Below the pieces are notes generated by a model. It worked only from the letters and a program-made list of their open reading frames with translations, was not told the DNA's origin and made no database searches. DNA of 64,000 nt, taken from contig SGPE01000022.1 of assembly GCA_004208945.1 (NCBI GenBank), forward strand, positions 62,001 through 126,000. Reading direction: 5' to 3'. Source of the stretch: Pseudoalteromonas sp. CO133X. Lineage in GTDB: Bacteria; Pseudomonadota; Gammaproteobacteria; Enterobacterales; Alteromonadaceae. The position numbers and the translations under genes are program-made. Positions 25,505 through 33,741 of the stretch are shown in pieces (within the stretch, counting starts at the first letter, position 1; every line of letters starts with the position of its first letter).

Positions 25505-26041
25505 ATGAAGTTGTTGTTATTAATAGGGTTTTGTTTTTCGGTGGTTACGAGTAGCTTGGTGTTTGCCGAACAAAATTTACCAAATAGTCGTCATTATGCG
25601 TTGTTAGCATCAGATATTGCGGTGCAGCAAAGCTGGCAAGTTAAAGACACAATTAAAGGTTATGAGATGCTGGAATATCAAATTAACCTTAATAAAGGCG
25701 CTATCTTAACGGTTGATTTTACACCTTCAAACTCTAGCAACTATTTTAATATTTTACCGAAAGGCAACCCAACCGCTTTGTTTGTTGGCCCGGCAAAAGG
25801 TGATCATGCTGAGCTTACAATTCCTGATAATGGCGATTATGTGATTCGGGTGTTTTTGATGCGCAATGCCGCACGCCGTGATGAGCAAAGTGAATTTACT
25901 GCCGATATCAGCGTCGTAAAAAGTACATTAAAAGGCATGCACCCAAGCTGGGATGTCGATGGTGATGGGATTAATGATTGCGAGAAAGACGGTAGCTGCG
26001 ATCACACGGTTGACTACAGTCTTCCTCGAAAGTCGAATTAG
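25505..26041 (+). CDS. Secreted PliG-like protein with a C-terminal calcium-loop motif
   Basis: 178 residues from ATG 25505, which follows AAAAGGGGG and starts a clear signal peptide (cleavage near VFA-E, residue 21). The frame opens 10 codons earlier, but that extension would bury the signal. The body is a beta-sandwich. The stretches KGYEMLEYQINL, SNYFNILP, ALFVG and GDYVIRVFLMRNAARR match my memory of the g-type lysozyme inhibitor PliG and its PPC-like relatives. The C-terminus adds DVDGDGIND, an EF-hand-like calcium loop flanked by two Cys. Protection of the envelope against lysozyme is a hypothesis. Confidence 0.7.
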   Translation: MKLLLLIGFCFSVVTSSLVFAEQNLPNSRHYALLASDIAVQQSWQVKDTIKGYEMLEYQINLNKGAILTVDFTPSNSSNYFNILPKGNPTALFVGPAKGDHAELTIPDNGDYVIRVFLMRNAARRDEQSEFTADISVVKSTLKGMHPSWDVDGDGINDCEKDGSCDHTVDYSLPRKSN

Positions 26042-26060
26042 GCCTTTATTGAGGCCTAAT
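26037..26060. terminator. Hairpin between convergent genes
   Basis: Stem ATTAGGCCT/AGGCCTAAT with a TTATTG loop overlaps the stop codon of the PliG-like gene. It has no strong T tract on either side. Confidence 0.45.
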
Positions 26061-26067
26061 CAGCTTA

Positions 26068-26910
26068 TTATTCAGGCGTAACTTCAAGCGTTGTGAATAA
26101 TGAGTAGCGTACGTTATCGATATCGGCTTCTGTTGGTTTTTGATCAACAGATGCTTCAATTAGATACATATCGGCGTGAGCGAAAGTCACCGTAAAGAAG
26201 CCTTTTTTATCGGTTGTTACTTTCACTTCATCACGTTCATTGCGGTAGCGTGCACTACCACGAACAATAGCAAGCTCAACGTCAGCGGCTGGTTTGCCAT
26301 CCATTAATAATTGGAACTTAGCTTCTTCACCAGCAAATAGATCGTTCGGGTGAGTAGGGCCAGAAATTTCTAAGCCCTGACCAAGCAATGTTGGCTTAGA
26401 AGTACCATTACGGCTGACAAAAGTATCAACTGTTGCGATTGATTTTACAGTACGTACTTCAGTTGCACCTGCTGGTAGGTCTGCTTCTTTTTTACCTGCG
26501 AACACACGACCGCGATTGCCGTCTTTATCTTTATAGAAAGTCATCAGCATTGGTTTTTGCTGCATAGCAATATGGTAAGTACCGTCTTGCGTTAAACTTA
26601 CTGCAGCAGAATTTTTGCGTTTTAAATAGTATGCACGAATCGTTTCTTCAACCGGCTTACCATTTGGAGCAAGGGCAATTAATAAGTTGTCGTCATACTC
26701 TGCGCCTTTTTGTTTTGGGCGGTATGCTTTATCTGGGCTAAACAACTCATTAGAAATACTGGCATCGATCATCACATAGTGAGTTTTCTCACCAGATAAA
26801 GAAGTGTGAGATGGCATTAACCAACGGGCATGTGCTTGTGCATAGCCAGATGCAATTGCTGTGAAGGTCACGGCGCCGATCAGCGCCGTTTTTAATAATT
26901 TTAATTTCAT
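26068..26910 (-). CDS. Periplasmic DUF4198 protein
   Basis: 280 residues with a signal peptide ending AQA-HARW, so that the mature protein starts with His27. This is typical of DUF4198/NikM-like proteins, some of which bind metal at the N-terminal His. Two beta-rich halves follow, the second (about 180-275) Ig-like. Last gene of the PepSY, DUF2271, DUF4198 operon behind a Fur box. A role in periplasmic metal handling is inferred from family and regulation; the metal is unknown. Confidence 0.85.
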   Translation of the reverse strand: MKLKLLKTALIGAVTFTAIASGYAQAHARWLMPSHTSLSGEKTHYVMIDASISNELFSPDKAYRPKQKGAEYDDNLLIALAPNGKPVEETIRAYYLKRKNSAAVSLTQDGTYHIAMQQKPMLMTFYKDKDGNRGRVFAGKKEADLPAGATEVRTVKSIATVDTFVSRNGTSKPTLLGQGLEISGPTHPNDLFAGEEAKFQLLMDGKPAADVELAIVRGSARYRNERDEVKVTTDKKGFFTVTFAHADMYLIEASVDQKPTEADIDNVRYSLFTTLEVTPE

Positions 26911-26919
26911 TGTTTGTCC

Positions 26920-27420
26920 TTAATGACTGGTTATGGTAACAAAGCTAGTCGCGAACTCTTTTTCGCCTTTAATAGTGACTTTGCCGTCTTTTGTTAAGTC
27001 GATTTCAACGCGGGTGTAATCTCGGCCACCTTCTTCACGTACAACTTCAACATTAAGTAGGTAGCTGCCAGGTTTAACTGGATTACCCTTTAAATCTTTA
27101 CCTTGCCACTTAATGGTGTAAGTGCCTGGGCGTTTTGTTGCGCCTGTAACACCATCAAAGCTGTCGTTGCTACGACCGGCTTTTCGCCACCACTGACGTA
27201 AGTCTTTAAACCATTCCGCTTTTTCGACCCAAAGTGCAATCGTGGTAACGTGTTTACGTTCAGGTGTTTCTAGCCATAGCGCTACGTAAGGGCGGTGATA
27301 TGGGGAAACATCCAGTTCAGGTAAGGTGAACTCAACGGTTAGGTTGGGATCGTTTGCAAAGCTCAGTGGACTGAATAAACAGCCAATTAGTAGAGCAACG
27401 AGTAAGTGGGCTTGTTTCAT
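26920..27420 (-). CDS. Secreted DUF2271 protein
   Basis: A 166-residue protein with a signal peptide (cleavage near SFA-N, residue 22) and one beta-rich domain containing PYVALWLE, WWRKAGRSNDSFDGVTGATK and PGTYTIKWQGKD, the marks of DUF2271. Its function is not established. Its start codon shares one base with the end of the PepSY gene (translational coupling), and the DUF4198 gene begins nine bases after its stop, so the three form one unit. Confidence 0.86.
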   Translation of the reverse strand: MKQAHLLVALLIGCLFSPLSFANDPNLTVEFTLPELDVSPYHRPYVALWLETPERKHVTTIALWVEKAEWFKDLRQWWRKAGRSNDSFDGVTGATKRPGTYTIKWQGKDLKGNPVKPGSYLLNVEVVREEGGRDYTRVEIDLTKDGKVTIKGEKEFATSFVTITSH

Positions 27421-28052
27421 TAAGATACTCCTTTAAGTTGAGGCACCCAAACTAGATAAATAACCAAAGGCGTGGCAACACCAAGAAGCGTTAACCACAG
27501 GCCTGCGGCACGTTTTTTACGGTTTTGAAAGAGGATAAATAATCCGGTAATAGCAAACAGAATCATCAAAACAGCTGAGATATCAATGACCCAGCTCCAT
27601 GCTTCGCCGGTATGGCGGCCTTTGTGTAAGTCGCCAATCAGGCTCATAAAGCCACCAGTTTGATAATCAATATTCAGTTCACCAGTTTGAAAATCGATTT
27701 CGGCGTAGGCAAAGCCTGCCGGAAGCGGGTAGTCGAGCATTACTAAGGCATCTTCTTTTTCCCACTCAATACTTTTTACATTGCTGAGTGAAAACTGCTG
27801 CTGCATGTAACCTTCAATCTCGGGATAGAGGCTTGGTAACGTGTCGAGGTTTGCTTGTGCTTTTTCGAATAATTCTGCAGAAACTAGAAGTTGGTTTTGT
27901 CCGTTTTGCTTGTCGTTTTCTAGCCAATCAACATGGTTAAGGATAATACCGCTAACACAGAAAAGAATTAGCAAAAAAAACAATGCAGTTGAAAGGTATA
28001 TATGCAAAGCACGGCTAACGCTATAAAACGTGCGCTTATTAATAGAAAACAT
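27420..28052 (-). CDS. PepSY-associated transmembrane protein
   Basis: 210 residues with an N-terminal helix (about 16-38, beginning RALHIYLSTALF), a periplasmic PepSY-like part with WEKEDALVMLDYP, and two C-terminal helices (about 155-205). This layout is that of the small PepSY-TM proteins often found with iron-uptake genes. Some relatives act in siderophore or ferric iron reduction, but no redox motif is visible beyond conserved His residues in the helices. It starts 32 bases downstream of a Fur-box-like sequence and heads the operon with DUF2271 and DUF4198. Confidence 0.85.
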   Translation of the reverse strand: MFSINKRTFYSVSRALHIYLSTALFFLLILFCVSGIILNHVDWLENDKQNGQNQLLVSAELFEKAQANLDTLPSLYPEIEGYMQQQFSLSNVKSIEWEKEDALVMLDYPLPAGFAYAEIDFQTGELNIDYQTGGFMSLIGDLHKGRHTGEAWSWVIDISAVLMILFAITGLFILFQNRKKRAAGLWLTLLGVATPLVIYLVWVPQLKGVS

Positions 28053-28083
28053 AAAACAGGCAATTCGTTAAAGATACAAATAT

Positions 28084-28102
28084 GATAATGATTTGCATTA
28101 AT
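28084..28102 (-). promoter_or_regulatory. Fur box before the PepSY operon
   Basis: GATAATGATTTGCATTAAT matches the 19-base Fur consensus at 14 positions, including the whole first half. It lies 32 bases before the PepSY start codon. Confidence 0.65.
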
Positions 28103-28138
28103 GATAACAAGTGAGTTTACGTTCTTTACATTTGTGTT

Positions 28139-28636
28139 TTAGAAGTAAATAGCGAGGTAAAACATGATGGCGACTTGTGTGCAAAGAAAGCAAGTAAGTA
28201 GCGTCAAGCGCACTTGTGAAGACATGTTTACTCGGATAAATGGAGGGTTATTTGTAGTTGACGGGCGGTTTATTAAATAACCCAATACGCCTACTTCAAT
28301 CACGGCAACTAAATACATAATCCAAACAGGCGCTGCGCTTTGTAATAAAAATATATAACCTAATACCATACCAAAAGCGGCTAAAAACTTAGCACGGGTT
28401 GGTACAATTTTATGTTCTTGCCAGTGTCTAAGTGACTCTCCGTATCGAGGGTGATTTAGGAGCCAAGCAGAGAGTTTGGGTGAAGAACGTGTAAAGCAAG
28501 CTAAGGCTAAAATAAAGAAAATTGTTGTCGGCATGACAGGCAAAGCAATACCTATGATACCAAGCGCTACCATTAATAGACCAACCGCTTGATAGCAGCT
28601 GTTTTTAGATGCAGCCAATACTGTTTTAACATTCAT
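28139..28636 (-). CDS. DUF454 (YbaN-type) inner-membrane protein
   Basis: A 165-residue protein with four or five hydrophobic helices. The family signature LPVMPTTIFFILALACF is near residues 32-48, followed by LLNHPRYG. No enzymatic role is known for YbaN proteins, but they frequently neighbour heme or iron genes, as here between heme oxygenase and the PepSY operon. A tail after residue 128 contains one more helix. Confidence 0.86.
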   Translation of the reverse strand: MNVKTVLAASKNSCYQAVGLLMVALGIIGIALPVMPTTIFFILALACFTRSSPKLSAWLLNHPRYGESLRHWQEHKIVPTRAKFLAAFGMVLGYIFLLQSAAPVWIMYLVAVIEVGVLGYLINRPSTTNNPPFIRVNMSSQVRLTLLTCFLCTQVAIMFYLAIYF

Positions 28637-28737
28637 TGATAGAATTTAGCCCAAAATATAATACGTAAGTGCTTATTTAACTCTAGCTTAGCTTATCCTT
28701 TCTTAACAAGCCGTTATTGATAATTAAGATAAAAGAG

Positions 28738-28776
28738 CCACCAATCAAAACACGTAATTAGTGTTTTGATTGGTGG
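28738..28776 (-). terminator. Terminator of the heme oxygenase gene
   Basis: A perfect 16-bp stem CCACCAATCAAAACAC/GTGTTTTGATTGGTGG with a 7-base loop lies six bases after the stop. On the minus strand it is followed by CTCTTTTATCTT. Confidence 0.8.
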
Positions 28777-28782
28777 GATTAG

Positions 28783-29373
28783 TTATGGATAGACGTGTGT
28801 TAAAAAGTTTTGGAATCGAGAAAATGCTTGGCGAGCCCCCTCAATAAGGGCCGTCTCTTGTGTTTGTGTTAATTCCATATTATCAATTGCTTGAATAAGG
28901 TTTCGCCAAGCGCTGCCACGTCCTGCTCCTGGGCCTGTTAAGTACCTACCTCCATGTTCGGCGTTATAATTTAATTTAGCTTGCACTTGTTTTCCGAGCA
29001 TTGCAGCGCCTACTTTTGACCCCTCTACAACATACAGCCAGCCAAGGGCTGTAGCGAAGTCAGTGTTGTTATTAATACAGGGTACTAAATAGATTTGAGG
29101 TAAAGGTGTCGATAAGTCAGCAAAATCTTGTTCTAACATCGCTAGTCTTTGACGAGATGATAAATCGTCGATGTATTTTTTTAGTTCAGGATGGGTGTAA
29201 AGAGCACTTACATCTTTTAAAAAGTAATACTGTAAGGTTAAGAATGCTAAATAGCTCTTTGTATTAGCAAAAGGATCTTGAGCCATGATGCTTTTATCTA
29301 CATTGTCATGCACATCGGCTGTAGCAATTTTTAAATTATGCGCACGCGATACTTGAGAGGCGGTAATGGTCAT
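28783..29373 (-). CDS. Bacterial heme oxygenase
   Basis: A 196-residue all-helical enzyme that opens heme to biliverdin, CO and iron. The proximal ligand is His22 in TADVHDNVDK. The distal helix region GWLYVVEGSKVGAAML (near 110-126) and the GAGRGSAW loop are typical of the HemO/PigA/BphO group. It lies just downstream of the heme-type TBDR, separated by a hairpin, so imported heme is the likely substrate. Start after TTTGGA. Which biliverdin isomer is made cannot be told. Confidence 0.9.
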   Translation of the reverse strand: MTITASQVSRAHNLKIATADVHDNVDKSIMAQDPFANTKSYLAFLTLQYYFLKDVSALYTHPELKKYIDDLSSRQRLAMLEQDFADLSTPLPQIYLVPCINNNTDFATALGWLYVVEGSKVGAAMLGKQVQAKLNYNAEHGGRYLTGPGAGRGSAWRNLIQAIDNMELTQTQETALIEGARQAFSRFQNFLTHVYP

Positions 29374-29394
29374 GTTTTTTCCAAATAGTAAACG

Positions 29395-29433
29395 AAAAAA
29401 GCATTACATTGATAGGAGATGTCAATGTAATGC
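29395..29433 (-). terminator. Terminator-like hairpin between the heme receptor and heme oxygenase genes
   Basis: A perfect 12-bp stem GCATTACATTGA/TCAATGTAATGC with a 9-base loop, followed on the minus strand by TTTTTT. Only about 20 bases remain before the heme oxygenase start codon. Expression of that gene therefore needs read-through or a promoter inside the hairpin region. Confidence 0.75.
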
Positions 29434-29449
29434 TGGAGATAAAAAATGT

Positions 29450-32083
29450 TTATAGTTTGATTTCTAAACCAAGAGTAATGGTCTTCCCAGGCTCTGGCAT
29501 CGCCACAATTGAACCGGTTGATACCTTGTATTGATCAGTTAAGTTAGTCACAGAGACGTAGCCTTTGAGGGTTTCATTAAATGTATAATCAAGATAAAAA
29601 TCGAGTTGGTGTCCAGAAGGAATATACTCAAGCGCATCCACCCCCGTTGCTGACAAAAATCCACCCGGATGGCGCTTTTCTGTATGCTTTTTATAAATCA
29701 AGCCAATATCAAGGGCGTCATCAAGTAAGATGACGCCCATATTAGCGATATAGCTTTTTTTAGGCGGGATACGCAGAGGTGTTAATCCACCCAAGAAACC
29801 TTCACTGTTACAGCGCTGTGCATCACCGATATCAGCTAATGCGTTTGAGCACATTTCAACATCTTGGTAATTGATCATTGATGCTGATGCATAGAAGTAT
29901 TGGTTTTTATAATCCATTTTTAACTCAAAACCAGGCAGGGTGAATGAGTCATAGTTTGTAAACGCGTAGGTGCGTTGCCATGAATATGCGTTAGGATCGG
30001 TTTTCGGCATGTTAGCTGTGGTAAGCATATCTTTAATTTCTATATGAAAAAGATTTAGATTTAAAGAAAAGCTGTCATTAGCGACTAATACCTCGTTAAA
30101 AGAACTTTCGAGGTTAATTTCGTATGAGTTTGTTTGCTCTGGACTAATAGGGTAGTCAGGTGAGTAAGAAAAAACTTCATTCGATACTGTGCCCTCGTAC
30201 AAGCTCGGCATTCTATATGCCTTACTGTACTTTGCCGACACAACTGTATTGCTGCTTAGCAAGTATGAAGCTTGAAAGGTTAAGTCTAGTTTTGCATCAA
30301 AGTCATGCGTGAGTGTGGCCTGATGGTCGTCAATCTTAGCGTCATGCAGATTCAGATTTAGCAGTAGCTCTAGATCATTGAAATCTAACTGTGTATTAGC
30401 AAAAATACTGTTTGAGCTACGTTTTCCATCTCTTGATGTGGGGTACTTAGTATGAAAGTTTTCCTCATAGCCCTCTTTTGGTTTTAACTCTTCAGATTGC
30501 CATGCGTAACCTGTAGTCAACGTTGTAGGGATTTGATCTGCAATTTTAAAACTTGATACATTTAGCACACTAAAACCTGCGCGCTCATTTGAGTATTGAT
30601 GTGTGTATTGCAGTGCATTTGAGCCTAAATTTGAAGCCAATGCATTATATTGATCCAGCTTTGCATGGGTTTTCCAAACATTTACCTTTAAATCAATAAC
30701 AGGGTTAGCGGTCGGTAAGTAATGGTAAACTGCGCTTACACTATTTACATGTGCTGTGCCAAGTTGCCACTGTGGCATGGCTTCTTCACCAGCTTGAATT
30801 TCTACCCATGTACCATCAGGTAAACGTTTGTAATCACCTTCTTTATACTTATGCCAATAAGTAGCAAGCATTTCACCCGCTGCTTGTTGGTGGTGACGTG
30901 TATTAACTTCTAATGTGTGCTCATCAGAAAAGTCATAACTAAACTTAGCTAAATATGACTCGCTTTCAAAGCTTGTATTTACAACTTCTGCCCCAGGACT
31001 AACAGGCGGGTGGATTTCATACGTACCTCGCCAACCCTCAACAGTTTCAACAAAGTCTTTGTAACCATGGCTACCAGCAAAGTAATTGCCCACTTTTTTA
31101 TCACTAAAAGCTAATACAGCACCAAAGTCATCGCTTTTATAGGCAGTAGCAAAAACCATTGCGCCGTTTTCAAAGTCTGTGGTGTTATGGCCTTGTGATA
31201 CTTGGTAATACTCTTGTTCTACAGGGTCATCACTCACACTTGGCATTGAGTTATTGTTGTAAGTTTTTAACTTTATCAATGCACCTAAACTTTGCCCCTC
31301 TTTTAAAATATCTGCAGGGTTTAGTGTACTCATGGTGACTGTACCGCCAATAGCACCAGCACTAAATGGAGAAGCTTTAGCCGCAGGACCTTTTTCTACA
31401 TTCACAGTACTGATCAAATCAGAATCTATATAAGTGCGGTCAGAAGTACCCATATAACCGCGGTTGGTATGGGTCGATTGCAAGCTACCATCAATAAAAA
31501 TGGGGACGCGACCTTCACCTTGAACCCCGCGTATACCTATATCTAAAGCGCCAGCTTCATTTCGAATATTATTAGCTTCAATGCCTGAAAATGTAGAAAA
31601 AATATCTGAGTTAGATAGTCCACTTGTTCTGTCCATATCTGCACGGGTGAGGTGTAACTGTGTGCCCTTAACAACGATAACTTCAATATCTTCTTTATCT
31701 TTAGTTGGACTCGGTGTTGATACAGAATTATCGGCAGAAAGTGGGGGGGAGTGCTTAGTAGTTTGTGAAGGTTTAATAATAATATTGTTATCGATAACCT
31801 CAGCACTCATCGTGGTGTTTTTTAGAGCATGATCTAACGCATCGTATATCGATATTTGGCCGTGTATGGCCGGTGCTGCAAGCCCTTTTAAATGCTTAGC
31901 GTCAGCAATTAAGTTCATGTTTGCTTGCTGCGCAAGTTGGTTTAATGAGTTACTTAGTGGCTGCTCTGCAATATTAAATGTATAAACAGTGGTTTGTTGG
32001 GCGGCAATCGGGGCGCTTAAGGTTAATCCTAGTGCCAGCGCTAAAGGAGATAACCTCATTGCAAAAGGGCGAGACTTATTCAT
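29450..32083 (-). CDS. TonB-dependent heme-type receptor with N-terminal STN signalling domain
   Basis: An 877-residue outer-membrane receptor. A signal peptide ends near IAA-QQ, and an STN domain (about 35-105; AEQPLSNSLNQLAQQANMN) is the part that talks to FecR. A TonB box EVIVVKG, a plug with IRGVQGEGRVPIFIDG and GGTVTMSTLNP, and a barrel to the C-terminus follow. The YRMP-SLYEG and SPEQTNSYEINLE stretches resemble the FRAP/NPNL boxes of heme receptors. With heme oxygenase downstream and FecI/FecR upstream it is a cell-surface-signalling heme transducer. ATG 32083 (after GGAAATATAAAA) is preferred to the ATG six codons earlier. Confidence 0.9.
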   Translation of the reverse strand: MNKSRPFAMRLSPLALALGLTLSAPIAAQQTTVYTFNIAEQPLSNSLNQLAQQANMNLIADAKHLKGLAAPAIHGQISIYDALDHALKNTTMSAEVIDNNIIIKPSQTTKHSPPLSADNSVSTPSPTKDKEDIEVIVVKGTQLHLTRADMDRTSGLSNSDIFSTFSGIEANNIRNEAGALDIGIRGVQGEGRVPIFIDGSLQSTHTNRGYMGTSDRTYIDSDLISTVNVEKGPAAKASPFSAGAIGGTVTMSTLNPADILKEGQSLGALIKLKTYNNNSMPSVSDDPVEQEYYQVSQGHNTTDFENGAMVFATAYKSDDFGAVLAFSDKKVGNYFAGSHGYKDFVETVEGWRGTYEIHPPVSPGAEVVNTSFESESYLAKFSYDFSDEHTLEVNTRHHQQAAGEMLATYWHKYKEGDYKRLPDGTWVEIQAGEEAMPQWQLGTAHVNSVSAVYHYLPTANPVIDLKVNVWKTHAKLDQYNALASNLGSNALQYTHQYSNERAGFSVLNVSSFKIADQIPTTLTTGYAWQSEELKPKEGYEENFHTKYPTSRDGKRSSNSIFANTQLDFNDLELLLNLNLHDAKIDDHQATLTHDFDAKLDLTFQASYLLSSNTVVSAKYSKAYRMPSLYEGTVSNEVFSYSPDYPISPEQTNSYEINLESSFNEVLVANDSFSLNLNLFHIEIKDMLTTANMPKTDPNAYSWQRTYAFTNYDSFTLPGFELKMDYKNQYFYASASMINYQDVEMCSNALADIGDAQRCNSEGFLGGLTPLRIPPKKSYIANMGVILLDDALDIGLIYKKHTEKRHPGGFLSATGVDALEYIPSGHQLDFYLDYTFNETLKGYVSVTNLTDQYKVSTGSIVAMPEPGKTITLGLEIKL

Positions 32084-32123
32084 TTTTATATTTCCAAGCA
32101 TTAAGTGAAACTAAGTTGAAAAC

Positions 32124-32140
32124 GAATGAGAATGAGAATC
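32124..32140 (-). promoter_or_regulatory. Fur-box-like repeats before the heme receptor gene
   Basis: GAATGAGAATGAGAATC resembles overlapping Fur hexamers (GATAAT-like units in tandem). It lies in the 79-base gap between fecR and the receptor gene, about 40 bases before the receptor start. Confidence 0.5.
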
Positions 32141-32162
32141 CCTCAATAAAAATATTAAAAAA

Positions 32163-33101
32163 TTAAACTTTTTCTATAACTACCTGATCTAAAGAGCTTT
32201 TGATTTTTACTGGAAGTACATGAGGCAACAAGGCTAAGAATTTTTCAAACTCATGAGCTAAAAATGTACCAGAGACAAGAAGTTGACTTGCTTTATCATC
32301 GGTAATTTTGACATTGATTGCATGATAGCGGTTAAATTCGGCTAACACTTCATCAAGCGGGGTGTTGTTAAAAATGAGGCGTCCATGTCGCCAAGCATCC
32401 ACACGATTTAAATCAATATTTTCAACGGTGATGCTGTCTTTATTTATTTGGGCTTGCTGTCCTTGAATCAGTTCTACAGCATGGGTGTTTGTTTGAACTT
32501 TTACCCGACCATGCTCAACACTAACATGTGTACTCGATGTTTTTTTATCGACAGTAAATTTAGTACCGAGTACAGTGATTTTAGTTGTGCCAGTGTTAAT
32601 AATAAAAGGGCGTTTAGCGTCTTTAGAAACATCAAATAATGCACGCCCTTTGACTAAGGTATTTAAGCGCCTATCATCATCAAAATTAATGCTTAACTTT
32701 GTTTTAGCGTCTAAGCTCAGCTGCGATCCATCAGGCAGGGTAACGTCAAATTGCTCGCCTATCTGAGAATTGTATTGCGCACTGTAATCGTTAGATTGTG
32801 GCCATAATGTATAACTAATGAGGCTTAGCATACATAGTGCGAAGCATGCCGCAGTTGCAATCCAGATGCGCGAATGTGTAAAACTAACACTGTTTGAATT
32901 CGATAGAGCGCCAATTTGATGATCAGAAAACTGATTTAATAGGCCATCTATTTGCTTGCTTTGTTCAAAACACGTTAAGTGTTCTGGATTTGCCGTAAGC
33001 CACTTCTGAAACTGTTGCTCTTGTACTGCGGTGAAGCCCTTTTTTTGTTGTTCAAGCCACTGATTCGCTTGCTCTTGCAAACGTATTTGTTGACGGTCCA
33101 T
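32163..33101 (-). CDS. FecR-type transmembrane anti-sigma/signal transducer
   Basis: A 312-residue protein with a cytoplasmic N-terminal sigma-binding part (about 1-60), one membrane helix (about 79-100) and a periplasmic FecR domain (about 110-210; GEQFDVTLPDGSQLSLDAKT, then FIINTGTTKITVLGTKF). A C-terminal domain of STN-like fold (about 240-312) follows. It receives the signal from the STN domain of the receptor and activates or frees the sigma factor encoded 11 bases upstream. The receptor gene lies 79 bases downstream. The order FecI-FecR-TBDR is the classical one. Confidence 0.92.
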   Translation of the reverse strand: MDRQQIRLQEQANQWLEQQKKGFTAVQEQQFQKWLTANPEHLTCFEQSKQIDGLLNQFSDHQIGALSNSNSVSFTHSRIWIATAACFALCMLSLISYTLWPQSNDYSAQYNSQIGEQFDVTLPDGSQLSLDAKTKLSINFDDDRRLNTLVKGRALFDVSKDAKRPFIINTGTTKITVLGTKFTVDKKTSSTHVSVEHGRVKVQTNTHAVELIQGQQAQINKDSITVENIDLNRVDAWRHGRLIFNNTPLDEVLAEFNRYHAINVKITDDKASQLLVSGTFLAHEFEKFLALLPHVLPVKIKSSLDQVVIEKV

Positions 33102-33112
33102 TTGACTTAATC

Positions 33113-33592
33113 CTATTTTCTATTCATTGCTTTACGGCATAACATCATGGCTGTGGCTAGGTGTTTTTCTACCATGCTAACAGAGATGTTCATTTGTACT
33201 GCAATTTGTGACTGGCTCAAATTTTTAAACTTATATAACACAAATGCTTGTTTCGTTTTTTGTGGCAGTTGCTCTATCGACTTATACAGCAAATCGAGTT
33301 GTTGTTGTGCTGCTAATTTTTTTTCTGGTTCGTAGTCAACGGGGGCGATTAACTCTTGTTCTTCATCGTTTGAGATCTTTTGATTTTTTCGATAATGATC
33401 GATGACGATATTTTTCGCGGTTGTAAAAAATAAAGCGCGGTGTTGGGTTGAATTATGATCTAGGTTTTTAGTCGTATGATTCAATAACCGCAAATAGGCT
33501 TCTTGAACTATATTTTGCGCTTTTTCTCTGCAGCCGATAGAGCGAGAAATATAATTTAAAACTTCAGCGTAATAGCGTTCCAAGATACACAC
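33113..33592 (-). CDS. FecI-type ECF sigma factor
   Basis: 159 residues with sigma region 2 (about 5-70; CREKAQNIVQEAYLRLL) and region 4 (about 100-155; LPQKTKQAFVLYKFKNLSQSQIAVQMNISVSMVEKHL). The start is GTG at 33592 with no good Shine-Dalgarno sequence, so translation may be weak. It should direct transcription of the downstream heme receptor when heme binds outside. Confidence 0.9.
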   Translation of the reverse strand: MCILERYYAEVLNYISRSIGCREKAQNIVQEAYLRLLNHTTKNLDHNSTQHRALFFTTAKNIVIDHYRKNQKISNDEEQELIAPVDYEPEKKLAAQQQLDLLYKSIEQLPQKTKQAFVLYKFKNLSQSQIAVQMNISVSMVEKHLATAMMLCRKAMNRK

Positions 33593-33686
33593 TTTTAGAT
33601 AGTTAAAAAAGGATGCGCATAATAGTTACCAAAATGGGTAATAGCAATGATTTTTGTTTTCATTTTTTTACTGGTTTGAGGTGTGA

Positions 33687-33717
33687 CAAAAAAGCCCAGT
33701 TAAAAACTGGGCTTTAA
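33687..33717 (-). terminator. Terminator of the porin gene
   Basis: AAAGCCCAGTT/AACTGGGCTTT with a short A-rich loop is followed by T residues on the minus strand, about 25 bases after the stop. Confidence 0.88.
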
Positions 33718-33741
33718 TATTTCATTTACTATCAGTGGTTA

